A stretch of 64,000 bases of DNA from Actinomyces lilanjuaniae. GTDB taxonomy: Bacteria > Actinomycetota > Actinomycetes > Actinomycetales > Actinomycetaceae. The stretch lies in assembly GCF_003606385.1 (NCBI RefSeq), contig NZ_CP032514.1, positions 806,001 through 870,000 on the forward strand. Reading direction: 5' to 3'. Each line of letters begins with the position of its first letter. The first letter of the stretch is position 1. Under the pieces are notes generated by a model. The model saw nothing but the letters and a program-made list of their open reading frames with translations. It had not been told where the DNA came from and did not search any database. Shown here one piece after another: positions 42,854-52,488 of the stretch. A program made the position numbers and the translations under genes.

Positions 42854-44406
42854 CAGTCCTGGGCGTCCCGGGCAGTCCTGGCACCGGCGCCACCCGTGTC
42901 CCGGTGCCCCTCGCCGCGAGGCTCCCCCTGGTCCCTGCGGTGCCCCTCACAGCCTCTACGGCCTGTGCTGTCGAGCATGGCTTGCCACATCCCGGCAAAG
43001 CCCGGCAGGGTCTTGGAGGTGCACTCCACGTCGTCAACCTCTACGCCCGGCACGGCCAGGCCCACGACGGCGGCAAAGGTCGCCATCCGGTGGTCGGCGT
43101 AGCTGTGCAGCCGGGCGGCGTGCAGGCGGGCGGGGCGGATGACCAGGCCGTCGTCCGTCTCCTGGGCGTCACCCCCCAGGCGGCGGATCTCGGTGGCAAG
43201 GGCGGCCAGACGGTCCGTCTCGTGGCCGCGCAGGTGGGCGATGCCGGTGAGCCTGCTGCCGCGCCCCTGGTGGGCGGCCACCGCAGCCAGCGCGGCGACT
43301 GTGGGAGCCAGCTCCCCCACGTCGTAGAGGTCGGCGTCGATGCCGTGTACCTGCCCGCTCCCGTGCACGGAGAGCACAGGGAGCACTTGACCGCCGACGG
43401 GGCTGGCGGCCAGGGCGACGCTGCCACCCATGCGTGGCAGCAGGGTGCGCCAGGCGTCTCCAGCCTGGGTGGTCGACGACGGCCAGCCCAGCACCCGCAC
43501 CGTGCCACCCGCTACGAGGGCGGCGGCCAGGAAGGGGCCCGCGTTGGACAGGTCCGGCTCGATGGAGAGCCTGCCGCCGACGGGCCGCCCGGGGAGGACT
43601 CGCCAGGTCGCCCCCGGGCCGGGCGTGTCCGGCTCCTCCACCGTCACGCCACGCTGCCGCAGCGACTCCACCGTCATCCGCACGTGCGCCATGGAGGGGA
43701 CGCTCCCTGTGGTGGTGACCTCCAGCCCACCGGGTAGCAGGGGTGCCACCAGGAGCAGGGCGGAGAGGAGCTGGGAGGAGCTGGAGGCGTCCACCTTCAC
43801 CCGGTGAGGCTGCCCGAGGGCCGGGCTAGGCCTACCCGTCCCGGGGCGCAGGAGGCGGTCGGCGTCCGGCTTTATGCGCACCGGCAGGAACCCCGGACGT
43901 CCCAGGTAGGTGACCGTGGCCCCTAGGGTGGACAGGACCTCCAGGAGAGGCGCCATCGGGCGCAAGCGCGCTGCCGGGTCCCCGTCGAGCACGACCGGGG
44001 CGTCGGCCAGCACCGCCAGGGCCGGGACGAACCGCATGACCGTGCCTGCCAGGCCGCAGTCCACGCTCCCCCCGGGCGCTACGTGGAGCGGCAGGGACGA
44101 CGGCGTGACCCGCAGGCGGGTGCCAGCGCCCGTGTCAGCCGTTGCGGGGAGTGCCTCGGCGTCGGTGGCAGTGGCATCAGCGACCTCGGTGATGCCGGCA
44201 CCCAGGGTGCGCAGGGCGCCAGTCATGAGGTCGGTGTCACGCGAGCGCAGCACACCGGTCAATGTGGTGGGCTCGCGGGCCGCTGCGGCGAGCACGAGGG
44301 CCCGCGCGGTCAGCGACTTTGAGCCGGGCAGACTCACAGCCGCGTCCAGCAGCCCGGAGGCGGTGGGGGCAGGCCACCAGGAGCTGGCCTCGGGGAGTGT
44401 CTCCAT
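42853..44406 (-). CDS. aroA: 3-phosphoshikimate 1-carboxyvinyltransferase AroA (EPSP synthase)
   Basis: The sixth shikimate-pathway step. It has 517 residues from ATG 44406, six bases after the icd stop; TTG 44427 would overlap icd and is not preferred. The substrate loop is LPGSKSLTARALVLA (Lys and Ser bind shikimate-3-phosphate and PEP), with CGLAGTVMRFVPALA, DASSSSQLLSALLL, the core ESLRQRGVTVEEPD, SNAGPFLAAALVAGG and LHSYADHRMATFAAVVGLA near the end. It is longer than the usual 430-450 residues because of Ala/Thr-rich internal stretches and a charged Gly/Arg-rich C-terminus. Loop residues resemble glyphosate-sensitive class I. Confidence 0.95.
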   Translation of the reverse strand: METLPEASSWWPAPTASGLLDAAVSLPGSKSLTARALVLAAAAREPTTLTGVLRSRDTDLMTGALRTLGAGITEVADATATDAEALPATADTGAGTRLRVTPSSLPLHVAPGGSVDCGLAGTVMRFVPALAVLADAPVVLDGDPAARLRPMAPLLEVLSTLGATVTYLGRPGFLPVRIKPDADRLLRPGTGRPSPALGQPHRVKVDASSSSQLLSALLLVAPLLPGGLEVTTTGSVPSMAHVRMTVESLRQRGVTVEEPDTPGPGATWRVLPGRPVGGRLSIEPDLSNAGPFLAAALVAGGTVRVLGWPSSTTQAGDAWRTLLPRMGGSVALAASPVGGQVLPVLSVHGSGQVHGIDADLYDVGELAPTVAALAAVAAHQGRGSRLTGIAHLRGHETDRLAALATEIRRLGGDAQETDDGLVIRPARLHAARLHSYADHRMATFAAVVGLAVPGVEVDDVECTSKTLPGFAGMWQAMLDSTGRRGCEGHRRDQGEPRGEGHRDTGGAGARTARDAQD

Positions 44407-44410
44407 CGTG

Positions 44411-46639
44411 TCAGAGCGCGTCGACAATAGCGTTGAGCGTCGTGCTGGGGCGCATGACCGCGTCGGCGGCCTGGGGGCCGGGGCGATAGTAGCCTCCGAT
44501 GTCGGCAGGTGAGCCCTGGACGGCTACGAGTTCGGCCTGGATCGTCTCGATGTCGGCCTCCAGCCGGGCGGCTACGGGGGCGAAGACCTCAGCCAGGGTG
44601 GTGTCGGCAGCCTGGGCGGCCAGCTCGCGCGCCCAGTACAGGGCCAGCCAGGCGTGGGAGCCCCTGTTGTCGGTACCTCCCAGGTGGCGCGACGGCGAGC
44701 GGCCCTCCTCCAGCAGCGTGGTCGTGGCCGTGTCCAGGGCGTCAGCCAGCACCGTGGCCCGGGGGCTCCCGCCGACCTCGGCCACGTGGCGCAGAGCCTC
44801 GGCCAGGGCCAGGAACTCGCCCAGGGAGTCCCAGCGCAGGTAGTTCTCCTCCAGCAGCTGGCGTACGTGCCTGGGGGCCGAGCCCCCTGCGCCCGTCTCG
44901 TAGAGGCCGCCGCCGTTCATCAGCGGCACTACCGAGAGCATCTTGGCGCTGGTACCCAGCTCCAGGATGGGGAACAGGTCGGTGAGGTAGTCGCGTAGCA
45001 CGTTGCCGGTTACCGAGATGGTGTCCTTGCCGCGCCGGGCACGTTCCAGTGACAGGCGTGTGGCTGCCACCGGGTCCAGGACCCGTACGTCCAGGCCCAG
45101 GGTGTCCTCCTGGGCCAGGTAGCGCTCCACCAGGTCGGCTAGGACGGCGTCGTGGCTGCGGGCGGGGTCCAGCCAGAACACGGCAGGCGCGCCGGTGGCC
45201 CGGGCGCGGGCCACAGCCAGGCGTACCCAGTCGCGTACGGGGGCGTCCTGGGTGGTGCAGGCCCGCCAGATGTCACCGGCGGCCACCTCGTGGGACAGCA
45301 GCACGGTACCGGCGGGGGAGCCGGTGCCCTCCGCGACCACCACCTCCACGGTGCCGGGCCGGTCGATGAGGAAGGTCTTGTCGTGGGAGCCGTACTCCTC
45401 GGCCTTGCGGGCCATGAGGCCGACGTTGGGCACTGAGCCCATGGTGGTCGGGTCCAGGGCGCCGTTGGCCTTGCAGTCCTCGATGACGGCGGCGTAGACA
45501 CCGGCATAGGAGGAGTCGGGAATGACGGCCAGGGTGTCGTCCGGCTGCCCGTCCGGTCCCCACAGGCGCCCCCCGTTCCTGATCATGGCGGGCATGGAGG
45601 CGTCGACGATGACGTCGCTGGGCACGTGCAGGTTGGTCACCCCGCGGTCGGAGTCCACCATGGAGATCCGCGGGCCGGCGGCAAGCTCTGTCTCGACGGC
45701 GGAGCGGATCTCCTCGCCCTGGGGGAGGGTGTTCAGGCCGGTCAGGACGGCTGCCAGGCCGTCCTCAGCGCGCAGCCCTGCCGCCGCCAGCACCTCCCCG
45801 TAGGCGGCGAACACGCCGGGCAGCGCCGCGCGCACGGCGTGGCCGAAGATGAGGGGGTCGGACACCTTCATCATGGTGGCCTTGAGGTGAAGGGACAGGA
45901 GCACGTCGTCGTCCTTGGCGGCGGTGACCTGCCGGGCCAGAAAGTCGTCCAGGGCGGTGGCTGACATGAAAGTGGCGTCCAGGACCTCCCCGGCGGTCAC
46001 CGGCAGGGGCTCGCGCAGCACCACCGGCTCTCCGCCGTCGGCCGGGCGCAGGCGGATCACTACGGCCCCTGCCTCGGGCACGACCACGGTGCGCTCGTTG
46101 TGGCGGAAGTCTCCGGAGTCCATGGTGGCCACGCGGGTCCGTGAGTCGGGGGACCAGGCCCCCATGGAGTGGGGGTGGGAGCGGGCGTAGGCCTTGACCG
46201 CGGCCGGTGCCCGCCGGTCGGAGTTGCCCTCGCGCAGGACGGGGTTGACGGCGCTGCCCTTGACGGCGTCGTAGGCGGCGCGCGAGCGGTGCTGGGCTGC
46301 GGTAGCGGGGGAGTCCGGGTAGTCGGGGACGTCGTGGCCCTGGGCCTGGAGCTCGGCGATGGCGGCCTTGAGCTGGGGCAGGGACGCGGAGATGTTAGGG
46401 AGCTTGATGATGGTGGCCTGCGGGGAGCGGGTCAGGGCGCCCAGGGCTGCCAGGTCGTCATCAACCAGACCGAAGGCCGCCAGGATCCTCCCGGCCAGGG
46501 AGATGTCGGCCGTGTCCACCTCAATGCCGGCACGGCCCAGGAAGCCGCGCACGACAGGAAGGAGGGAGCGGGTCGCCAGCATGGGCGCCTCGTCGGTCAG
46601 GGTGTAGACGATACGCGGCTTGTCGGATGTCTCAGGCAC
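44411..46639 (-). CDS. icd: NADP-dependent isocitrate dehydrogenase, monomeric type
   Basis: Converts isocitrate to 2-oxoglutarate in the TCA cycle. The 742-residue size and sequence identify the monomeric IDH-II family, not the dimeric form. Markers are [20 protein letters not shown] at the start, [19 protein letters not shown] (substrate Ser/Arg), [32 protein letters not shown] and [19 protein letters not shown] 46639 has GGGAG about eight bases upstream. Product feeds the 2-oxoglutarate enzyme Kgd encoded 8 kb away, giving a linked pair of TCA steps. No disruption. Confidence 0.97.
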   Translation of the reverse strand: MPETSDKPRIVYTLTDEAPMLATRSLLPVVRGFLGRAGIEVDTADISLAGRILAAFGLVDDDLAALGALTRSPQATIIKLPNISASLPQLKAAIAELQAQGHDVPDYPDSPATAAQHRSRAAYDAVKGSAVNPVLREGNSDRRAPAAVKAYARSHPHSMGAWSPDSRTRVATMDSGDFRHNERTVVVPEAGAVVIRLRPADGGEPVVLREPLPVTAGEVLDATFMSATALDDFLARQVTAAKDDDVLLSLHLKATMMKVSDPLIFGHAVRAALPGVFAAYGEVLAAAGLRAEDGLAAVLTGLNTLPQGEEIRSAVETELAAGPRISMVDSDRGVTNLHVPSDVIVDASMPAMIRNGGRLWGPDGQPDDTLAVIPDSSYAGVYAAVIEDCKANGALDPTTMGSVPNVGLMARKAEEYGSHDKTFLIDRPGTVEVVVAEGTGSPAGTVLLSHEVAAGDIWRACTTQDAPVRDWVRLAVARARATGAPAVFWLDPARSHDAVLADLVERYLAQEDTLGLDVRVLDPVAATRLSLERARRGKDTISVTGNVLRDYLTDLFPILELGTSAKMLSVVPLMNGGGLYETGAGGSAPRHVRQLLEENYLRWDSLGEFLALAEALRHVAEVGGSPRATVLADALDTATTTLLEEGRSPSRHLGGTDNRGSHAWLALYWARELAAQAADTTLAEVFAPVAARLEADIETIQAELVAVQGSPADIGGYYRPGPQAADAVMRPSTTLNAIVDAL

Positions 46640-46708
46640 AGGTACTCCCTCACGATTCGGGCGGGGCCTGCGAGGGCCCCATGTCTGGTCCAGTGTGGTG
46701 GGCAGAGA

Positions 46709-47186
46709 CTAGCTGGTCTGCGTTGCCGCCCTGGCCGCCTTGCTCCGGTGGTGGGCGCTGCGCAGCCTCCAGGCCAGGGAGGGCTTCCCCTGGCGGTCCA
46801 CAGTGGCTAGTACCAGGCCTGCACCCACGGCTGCCCCGCGCAGCAGCCCGGAGACGCTGTCCCTGCGCTCGGCCGGGTCGTGGGCCGTCCACACCGGGTA
46901 GTTGACCAGCGTCAGCGGAGTGTTGACCACCGCGAGGACGGCGGCACTGGTACGTGGTGCCCTGCCTGAGGCCAGCCCGAGGCCGGCTAGCAGGCTGGCT
47001 GCCCCGACAGGCGGGTCAGCAGCCGGGTGTCGGAGGTCAGGAGGGGCGGGAGTCCGGCCCGCTCCAGGGTGGGGCGACTTTCTCAAATTTCTCCACATGC
47101 CGTTGGGGACGGGTGACGGCGTCAATCCCGTCGGCGATGAAGGGGGCGGCAAGCATTGGTCGGACGAGGGCGCGTAGAAGGTTCAT
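46709..47186 (-). pseudogene. DoxX-family membrane protein, frame broken twice
   Basis: From ATG 47186 the sequence reads MNLLRALVRPMLAAPFIADG and then VTRPQRHVEKFEKVAPP, a typical DoxX start with the first helix. It continues out of frame (LLTSDTRLLTRLSG) and in a third frame (AASLLAGLGLASG, VLAVVNTPLTLVNYPVW) to the stop at 46709. One extra base at each of CCC 47058-47060 and CCCC 47002-47005 restores one protein of about 159 residues with four helices. DoxX proteins are small membrane proteins tied to redox balance. It lies 70 bp upstream of icd. Assembly errors are likely; otherwise a real pseudogene. Confidence 0.7.
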
Positions 47187-47702
47187 GACACCATCTTGAC
47201 CCACCTGGCGGCTGTGGGCCAGGACTCAGGTGAGGTGCCGTGCCCCTGTAGTCTGGGGTAGCGGGACCCGCAGGGGCTGCCGTTTGCCCCAGGCACTCAG
47301 TACACCGGGTGGCTGGGACCTGCAGGGGCTGCTGGGCGGCAGCGGGCCGGATGCGATGCGGGCCAGGTGGGAGCAAGCCAGACGCGGTGCGGGTCGGGTG
47401 TGAGCGGGCCGGACGTGATGCGCAGAGCTCAGCGTGCTGCGGCGAGTCTGGTGCACGCTCCTGCGTGCGCGTTCTCGTCCCGGAGCGCTGTTCTCTCCCA
47501 GGAGCACCAGCCTGGCAGACAGTTCAGGTCGGCTCCGACCCACGAATGCCCATCACGCCCAGCCAGCCACACCCCGTGCACACGCCTTGGGCCAGTGCGC
47601 CCGCCCTGGGTAGCCACCCACAATGGCACGCGCAGCACATCCCCGCAGACCACACTAGGCTCGCCGGAGAACCCTTGCCGGAGACCGCTGGAGCCACGAC
47701 AG

Positions 47703-47774
47703 CCCGCCCCCACCCCTGGCCCGAGTCCCGCCCCCACCCCTGGCCCGGGTCCCGCCCTCACCCCTGGCCCGGGT
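47703..47774. repeat. Tandem repeat, three 24-bp units
   Basis: Three near-identical copies (47703-47726, 47727-47750, 47751-47774) of a C-rich 24-base unit differing at one or two positions. Each encodes Pro/Thr/Gly/Ala in one frame, but that open frame lacks other evidence of being a gene. Confidence 0.8.
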
Positions 47775-47915
47775 TTTGCACGTCCGTCTGGTGGTGCGGT
47801 TGTGGGCAGCCAGGCGCCGGCTGCGGGCCTGGTGGCACGCTCACCTTTTTGGGCCCGAGGCGGAAACCGCCTGATTCCGCAGGTCCTGCCTTTGCATGTG
47901 ACCTGAGGTCTGGGC

Positions 47916-47950
47916 TCCCATGTGCGTTGAGCACCTCAACGCACATGGGA
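47916..47950. terminator. 16-bp stem hairpin in the gene-poor region
   Basis: Perfect arms 47916-47931 and 47935-47950 around a 3-base loop (CAC). No U-tract; no gene ends close by on either strand, so it may belong to a small RNA or a lost gene. Confidence 0.5.
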
Positions 47951-48310
47951 ACCGATCAGGCCAGCTGCCCTGACCCGCAAAACGGCGCGGTCCCGCGGAC
48001 GCGAATAAAAATGGAGCAAGGTGAGCGTGCCATTCATGACTCTGGCAGCGTGGGCTCTTCCTGGGCGCTCACGCCTAGGCCTGGTGTGGTCGTTGATGCG
48101 GGGCTTAGCGCAGGAGTTGCGGTGCAGGGCTTGGTGCGGGTGCTGCCCCGCGGCTCCCTGATCCCTGACGGCTCCCTTTCCTGGCGGGCGGTTCGGCCGA
48201 GGCGCATGGCTGTTGGCGCGCGAGCGTGAGGCATGTCTCTGTATTGCCTGATTCCAGGCGGGTAGGAGCAGTGCAAGCCGTGCCTCACGGGGTCTTCCGC
48301 AGGGGCCTGC

Positions 48311-48391
48311 CGCGAGCGGACGCCCAGACGGGCTGGTTGTGGTCCGTGGAGATTGCTCTCATCCAGGCCCGTCGCGAGCGGACGCCCAGAC
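48311..48391. repeat. Direct repeat of 19 bp
   Basis: The 19-base string starting CGCGAGCGGACG occurs exactly at 48311-48329 and 48373-48391, 62 bases apart, in non-coding DNA. Origin unknown. Confidence 0.7.
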
Positions 48392-48909
48392 TGGTGCGGG
48401 CCAGCCTCGCGGGGTTTGCCGGATGTTCGGGCGGGTTTGCGAGACTTTGCAGGGGCTGCCACGGACTCGGCTCCCGTTGGGGCGCTCTAGCCCGGCGTGA
48501 CCTGTGCCAGCCTACCTGGCACGGATCCCGCAGAGGCAGACTTACTCACACGAACTACCCCGCCCCGATCTGAGAATATGGCAAACAGCACACTTCCGGG
48601 CCTCCTCTTGTGGACTGGCAGGCTGGGCGGCCCAGGCTGCGGGCCCGGCTGCTGCGGGCCCGGCTGCTGGGTGGTCGGCTTGTGGATGGTCTGGGCCGTG
48701 GCGGTGGGCGGGTTCCGGCCGCAAGGGATGGGCTGGCTGCTGGCAGGGTGTCAGCCTCCTCGGGTGAGCAGGCCCGGGCTGCCAGGAACGGGCTCCGCGC
48801 AGCCGGGTGAGCCTCGTCGTTGCTGTGGCAGTCCCCGTGGGACCTCGCGGCCCGGCCCGGGTGGGGTTGTGGCCTGGCCTCGCTGTGCCCTTACAGCCTG
48901 AGGTGAGCC

Positions 48910-48939
48910 GGGAATGAAACCGGTTTCCTCTCCTGTTGT
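48910..48939 (+). promoter_or_regulatory. Putative SigH-type autoregulatory promoter
   Basis: GGGAAT at 48910-48915 and GTTGT at 48935-48939 are separated by 19 bases. They match the oxidative-stress sigma consensus (GGAAT, about 18 bases, GTT) known for SigR/SigH. It lies about 120 bases upstream of sigH, giving an extended leader. Confidence 0.5.
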
Positions 48940-49060
48940 CCTGGTCGTGACGCTTCTCAGTACGCTGTCGGCCCCTGGGGGTCTCGCCCGGGCGGCCAGG
49001 GAGCAAGATGCCGGCGCTGTCTACGGCAGCGCACACGCAGGCGGGCTAGGCTCGTGGGTG

Positions 49061-49731
<671 letters not shown>

Positions 49732-49735
<4 letters not shown>

Positions 49736-50262
49736 CACCTGACAGGTCCGACGACATGACGCCCGAACGTGGCGCTGATGCGACACCGGAGCCGCCTGAC
49801 TGCTCCTGCAGCGAGGCGCGCGCCCATCTTGAGGCATTTCTGGACCAGGAGTGCTCCCAGGACCTGACTCAGCGACTTGCTCAGCACGTGGCCGCCTGCG
49901 ACCACTGCTCCCGCCTGGCGGACGCGCAGACCCACCTGCGTGCGATCCTGCGCTCGCGCTGCGCGGAGGAGGCTCCTCCCGAGCTGCGCGCCCGGGTCCT
50001 GGGGCGGCTGTCCCTGATCCGGGCGGCCAGTGCCACCGGTGACACCAGTGTTGCCAGTGTTACCGGCGTAACCAGCGTTACCAGCACTGTCAGGGACTCG
50101 GTGACCACGTCGGCCGGTATCACCAGTGTCAGCGCGTCCAGGGCCACCGGGGTCGCGGCCAGGGTCGTGGAGACTCGCTCCGCAGCCACGGGGCTGGTAG
50201 GCGGGTCGGTGATGTGGCAGGATTACCGCCGTTCCACGCCCCCTGGCGGGGCGGTGTTGTGA
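49732..50262 (+). CDS. rshA: Zinc-dependent anti-sigma factor RshA (RsrA-like) with long Ser/Val/Thr tail
   Basis: A 176-residue ZAS-family anti-sigma factor. The zinc/redox site is HVAACDHC (His52, Cys56, Cys59), with further cysteines CSC at 24-26 and Cys41. Oxidation of the cysteines releases SigH in characterised relatives. ATG 49732 overlaps the sigH stop by four bases. After residue about 95 the protein has an unusual extension rich in Ser, Val and Thr ([13 protein letters not shown] repeats). Usual RshA/RsrA proteins are around 100 residues, so this one is nearly doubled. A late frameshift cannot be excluded, but no simple single-base repair gave a better ending. Confidence 0.9.
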
Positions 50263-50289
50263 GCCAGCAGCAACTACGAGGAGGCAGGC

Positions 50290-50364
50290 ATGAGCAAGCG
50301 CGGTCGTAAGCGTCGTGCACGGGCCAAGAGCGGTGCCAACCACGGCAAGCGTCCTAACACCTGA
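50290..50364 (+). CDS. Ribosomal protein bL37-like micro-protein, 24 residues
   Basis: The short gene starts at ATG 50290 with AGGAGG at 50278-50283 and encodes MSKRGRKRRARAKSGANHGK followed by RPNT. That sequence matches, as far as I remember, the 24-residue actinobacterial 50S protein bL37 first seen in mycobacterial ribosome structures. It is Lys/Arg-rich and fits deep rRNA binding. It lies 27 bases after rshA and before a strong terminator (50393-50448), so it is the last gene of the sigH transcript. At 75 bases it is shorter than standard gene-finding limits. The name is a recollection of the family, not a search result. Confidence 0.85.
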   Translation: MSKRGRKRRARAKSGANHGKRPNT

Positions 50365-50392
50365 GCCGTGCTGCGCCTGTGCGCGTTACGGA

Positions 50393-50448
50393 GGACAGTG
50401 GGGGAGCCGACCAGCCACCGCGGTGGCTGGTCGGCTCCCCCACTGTCC
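50393..50448. terminator. 56-bp perfect palindrome, bidirectional terminator
   Basis: Two 28-base arms (50393-50420 and 50421-50448) match perfectly with no spacer. It separates the sigH-rshA-bL37 unit (plus) from the ABC importer (minus, ends 50544) and would form an extremely stable stem in either RNA. No U-tract. Confidence 0.8.
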
Positions 50449-50543
50449 GGGGACTGTCGGGAGTTACCGACGGCTGTTGGCGTTGCTGACGGGGACTGCT
50501 GGGGATGTCGGCCTGCTTGTAGGCTCTGGCTTCTTCCTGTCAG

Positions 50544-51515
50544 CTACTCCTTGACAGCCCCCTCGGTCAAGCCTCCCCTCCAGAAGCGCTGGAGCACCAG
50601 CATGAGGACGGCCAGGGGGATGACGCTGAGCAGCGCCCCGCCGACCGTGAGCTGGTAGAACTCGGGCAGCCGGTCGGTCTGGGACAGCCATGTGTTCAGG
50701 CCCAGGGTCACGGGGTAGAGGCGCTCGTCGGCCAGCATGATGAGCGGCAGGAAGTAGTTGTTCCAGATCGCGACGAACTGGAAGAGGAAGACAGTCACCA
50801 GGGCCGGTGCCATCTGCCGCAGCGCGATGCGATGGAAGATTGTCAGTTCGCCAGCCCCGTCTATCCGCCCGGCCTCGATGAGTGAGGTCGACACTGCGGC
50901 GTCGGCGTAGATCCGGCACAGGAACAGGCCGAAGGGGGAGACGACCGCCGGTATGAGGACGGCCAGGTAGGTGTTAGTGATCCCGATTCGAGAGAATACG
51001 AGGAACAGGGGCAGGGCCGTGGCTGTTCCCGGGACCAGGACCCCTCCCATGACCATCCCGAGCAGGAGGTTCCTGCCCCGGAACCTGTAGGTGGACAGCG
51101 CGTAGCCTGCTGCGGCCGCGATATAGGTGGCCAGCAGCGCCCCGGCCCCGGAGTAGAGCAGCGAGTTGAGGAACCAGCGGGGGAAGATCGAGTCGTTGGA
51201 CGCCAGGACTAGCCGGATGTTCTCCCACAGGACGAAGGTGTCACCGAACCAGAAGCCGTTGGTGGCGAACAGGTCGTCACTAGTCTTTGTGGCGTTGACC
51301 ACCACCCACAGCACCGGGATGAGGAAGTAGAGGGAGACCACCAGCAGGACACTGGTGACGAAGAAGGTGGTGGAGCCACGAGTGCCTGCTTGACGGTTGT
51401 GAGGGCTCCTGCTGCGTAGACGGGTGCCCACCGCGCGTGCGTGTGGGGCGGGCCCGCTGGTGTCCCGGCTGTCCGGCTCGTCCGGAGTAGTGCCCGGGGT
51501 CCTGCCTGGGGACAT
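50544..51515 (-). CDS. ABC sugar transporter permease, MalG/AraQ type
   Basis: The 323-residue inner-membrane permease has six predicted spans: LLVVSLYFLIPVLWVVV, then two in the central region, LLLGMVMGGVLVPGT and VVSPFGLFLC, and the rest near the end. The EAA loop for ATPase contact is EAGRIDGAGELTIFHRIALR. The 50-residue N-terminal region is polar and probably cytoplasmic. The family is CUT1 carbohydrate import, together with the next permease and the lipoprotein. It ends 95 bases before a strong palindromic terminator. The ATPase subunit is not encoded here, so the transporter may use a shared MsiK-like ATPase. Substrate unknown. Confidence 0.92.
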   Translation of the reverse strand: MSPGRTPGTTPDEPDSRDTSGPAPHARAVGTRLRSRSPHNRQAGTRGSTTFFVTSVLLVVSLYFLIPVLWVVVNATKTSDDLFATNGFWFGDTFVLWENIRLVLASNDSIFPRWFLNSLLYSGAGALLATYIAAAAGYALSTYRFRGRNLLLGMVMGGVLVPGTATALPLFLVFSRIGITNTYLAVLIPAVVSPFGLFLCRIYADAAVSTSLIEAGRIDGAGELTIFHRIALRQMAPALVTVFLFQFVAIWNNYFLPLIMLADERLYPVTLGLNTWLSQTDRLPEFYQLTVGGALLSVIPLAVLMLVLQRFWRGGLTEGAVKE

Positions 51516-51516
51516 G

Positions 51517-52488
51517 TCACTGCCCCCTTCGCCTGGTGGTGGCCGTGAGGAAGACGAAGGACAGCGTGAACGCGGTTAGCGCGATGATGACCGCCTCTGC
51601 CGCAGCCACCCCGTAGTCGTTGTACTGGAACGCCCAGGTGTAGGCCGAGTAGTTGGGCGTGTACTCGGTGTCGACCGCCGGGGTGATCGTGGCCAGTACC
51701 TGGGGCTCGGCGAAGAGCTGGAGCGTGCCGATGATGGAGAACACGATGGTCAGCAGCAGCGCCGGGCGGATGAGCGGGATCTGAATCGAGGCGGCGATGC
51801 GTAGCGGCCCCGCTCCGTCCACCTTGGCCGCCTCGTAGACGTCGGAGGGGATCGCCTTGAGCTGGGCGATGATGATGAGCATGTTGTAGCCGGTGTAGGC
51901 CCAGGTGACGATGTTGGCGATGGACCACAGGACGTTGCCCTCGGCCAGGAACTCGTACTGGATTCCCACGACCTCCAGGGCGTCTACCACCGGGGACAGG
52001 CCCGGGATGTAGAGGAAGGACCACAGGATGGTGGCGATGACGCCGGGCACCCCGTAGGGCATGAAGTACAGGGCTCGGAAGAGCCCCGGCCACCGGGCCG
52101 AGGCGGACTCCAGCAGCAGGGCCAGGACCGTGGCCGCGGCGATCATGACGCTGACCTGGACGACGCCGAAGAGCAGCACGCGGCCGATCGACTGGGTGAA
52201 GCCCGCGTTGCCCAACGCCGTGGCGTAGTTGTCCAGGCCCGCGAAGACCTGCGTGGTCCCCTCCTGCCCGTAGGTTCCTGCGTAGCGGGTACGGGTGAAG
52301 GACTGGACCAGGGCCACGAGGATCGGAATGACAAAGGTCATCAGGAACAGGAGCATGAAGGGGGCCACCAGCAGGTAAGGGGCTAGCGTGCGGTTCCTGA
52401 GGCGTCTTCGCCCCGGTCCTGTTCCCGATCCTGGTGGGCTGGCTCTCAGCGGCTCAGGTGGCGTTGCTGGTGTGCGTGCTGTGCTCAC
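51517..52488 (-). CDS. ABC sugar transporter permease, MalF/UgpA type
   Basis: A 323-residue partner permease with six spans (for example APYLLVAPFMLLFLMTFVIP and VLWSIANIVTWAYTGYNMLI). It has a recognisable EAA motif YEAAKVDGAGPLRIAASIQI. Typical CUT1 organisation places this MalF-type gene before the MalG-type gene, as seen here, with one base between them. ATG 52488 overlaps the stop of the substrate-binding gene (52485) by four bases, so all three are co-translated. Predicted oligosaccharide import is inference from family. No ATPase gene is near. Confidence 0.92.
   Translation of the reverse strand: MSTARTPATPPEPLRASPPGSGTGPGRRRLRNRTLAPYLLVAPFMLLFLMTFVIPILVALVQSFTRTRYAGTYGQEGTTQVFAGLDNYATALGNAGFTQSIGRVLLFGVVQVSVMIAAATVLALLLESASARWPGLFRALYFMPYGVPGVIATILWSFLYIPGLSPVVDALEVVGIQYEFLAEGNVLWSIANIVTWAYTGYNMLIIIAQLKAIPSDVYEAAKVDGAGPLRIAASIQIPLIRPALLLTIVFSIIGTLQLFAEPQVLATITPAVDTEYTPNYSAYTWAFQYNDYGVAAAEAVIIALTAFTLSFVFLTATTRRRGQ

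Larger units (their letters stand above)
47187..48909. other. 1.7 kb gene-poor intergenic region between doxX and sigH
   Basis: No protein with recognisable structure was found on either strand; long open frames here are compositional shadows. The region holds three features described separately: a 3 x 24-bp tandem repeat (47703-47774), a 16-bp hairpin (47916-47950) and a 19-bp direct repeat (48311-48329, 48373-48391). Another GC-rich 15-bp tandem occurs at about 48638-48668. It could be the remnant of a degraded gene or hold small RNAs. The last bases contain the sigH promoter. Confidence 0.5.

Noticed and set aside
47309..48229. 306-codon open frame in the gene-poor region
   Set aside because: Low-complexity, Pro/Arg-rich, spans the tandem repeat and hairpin, no ribosome binding site.
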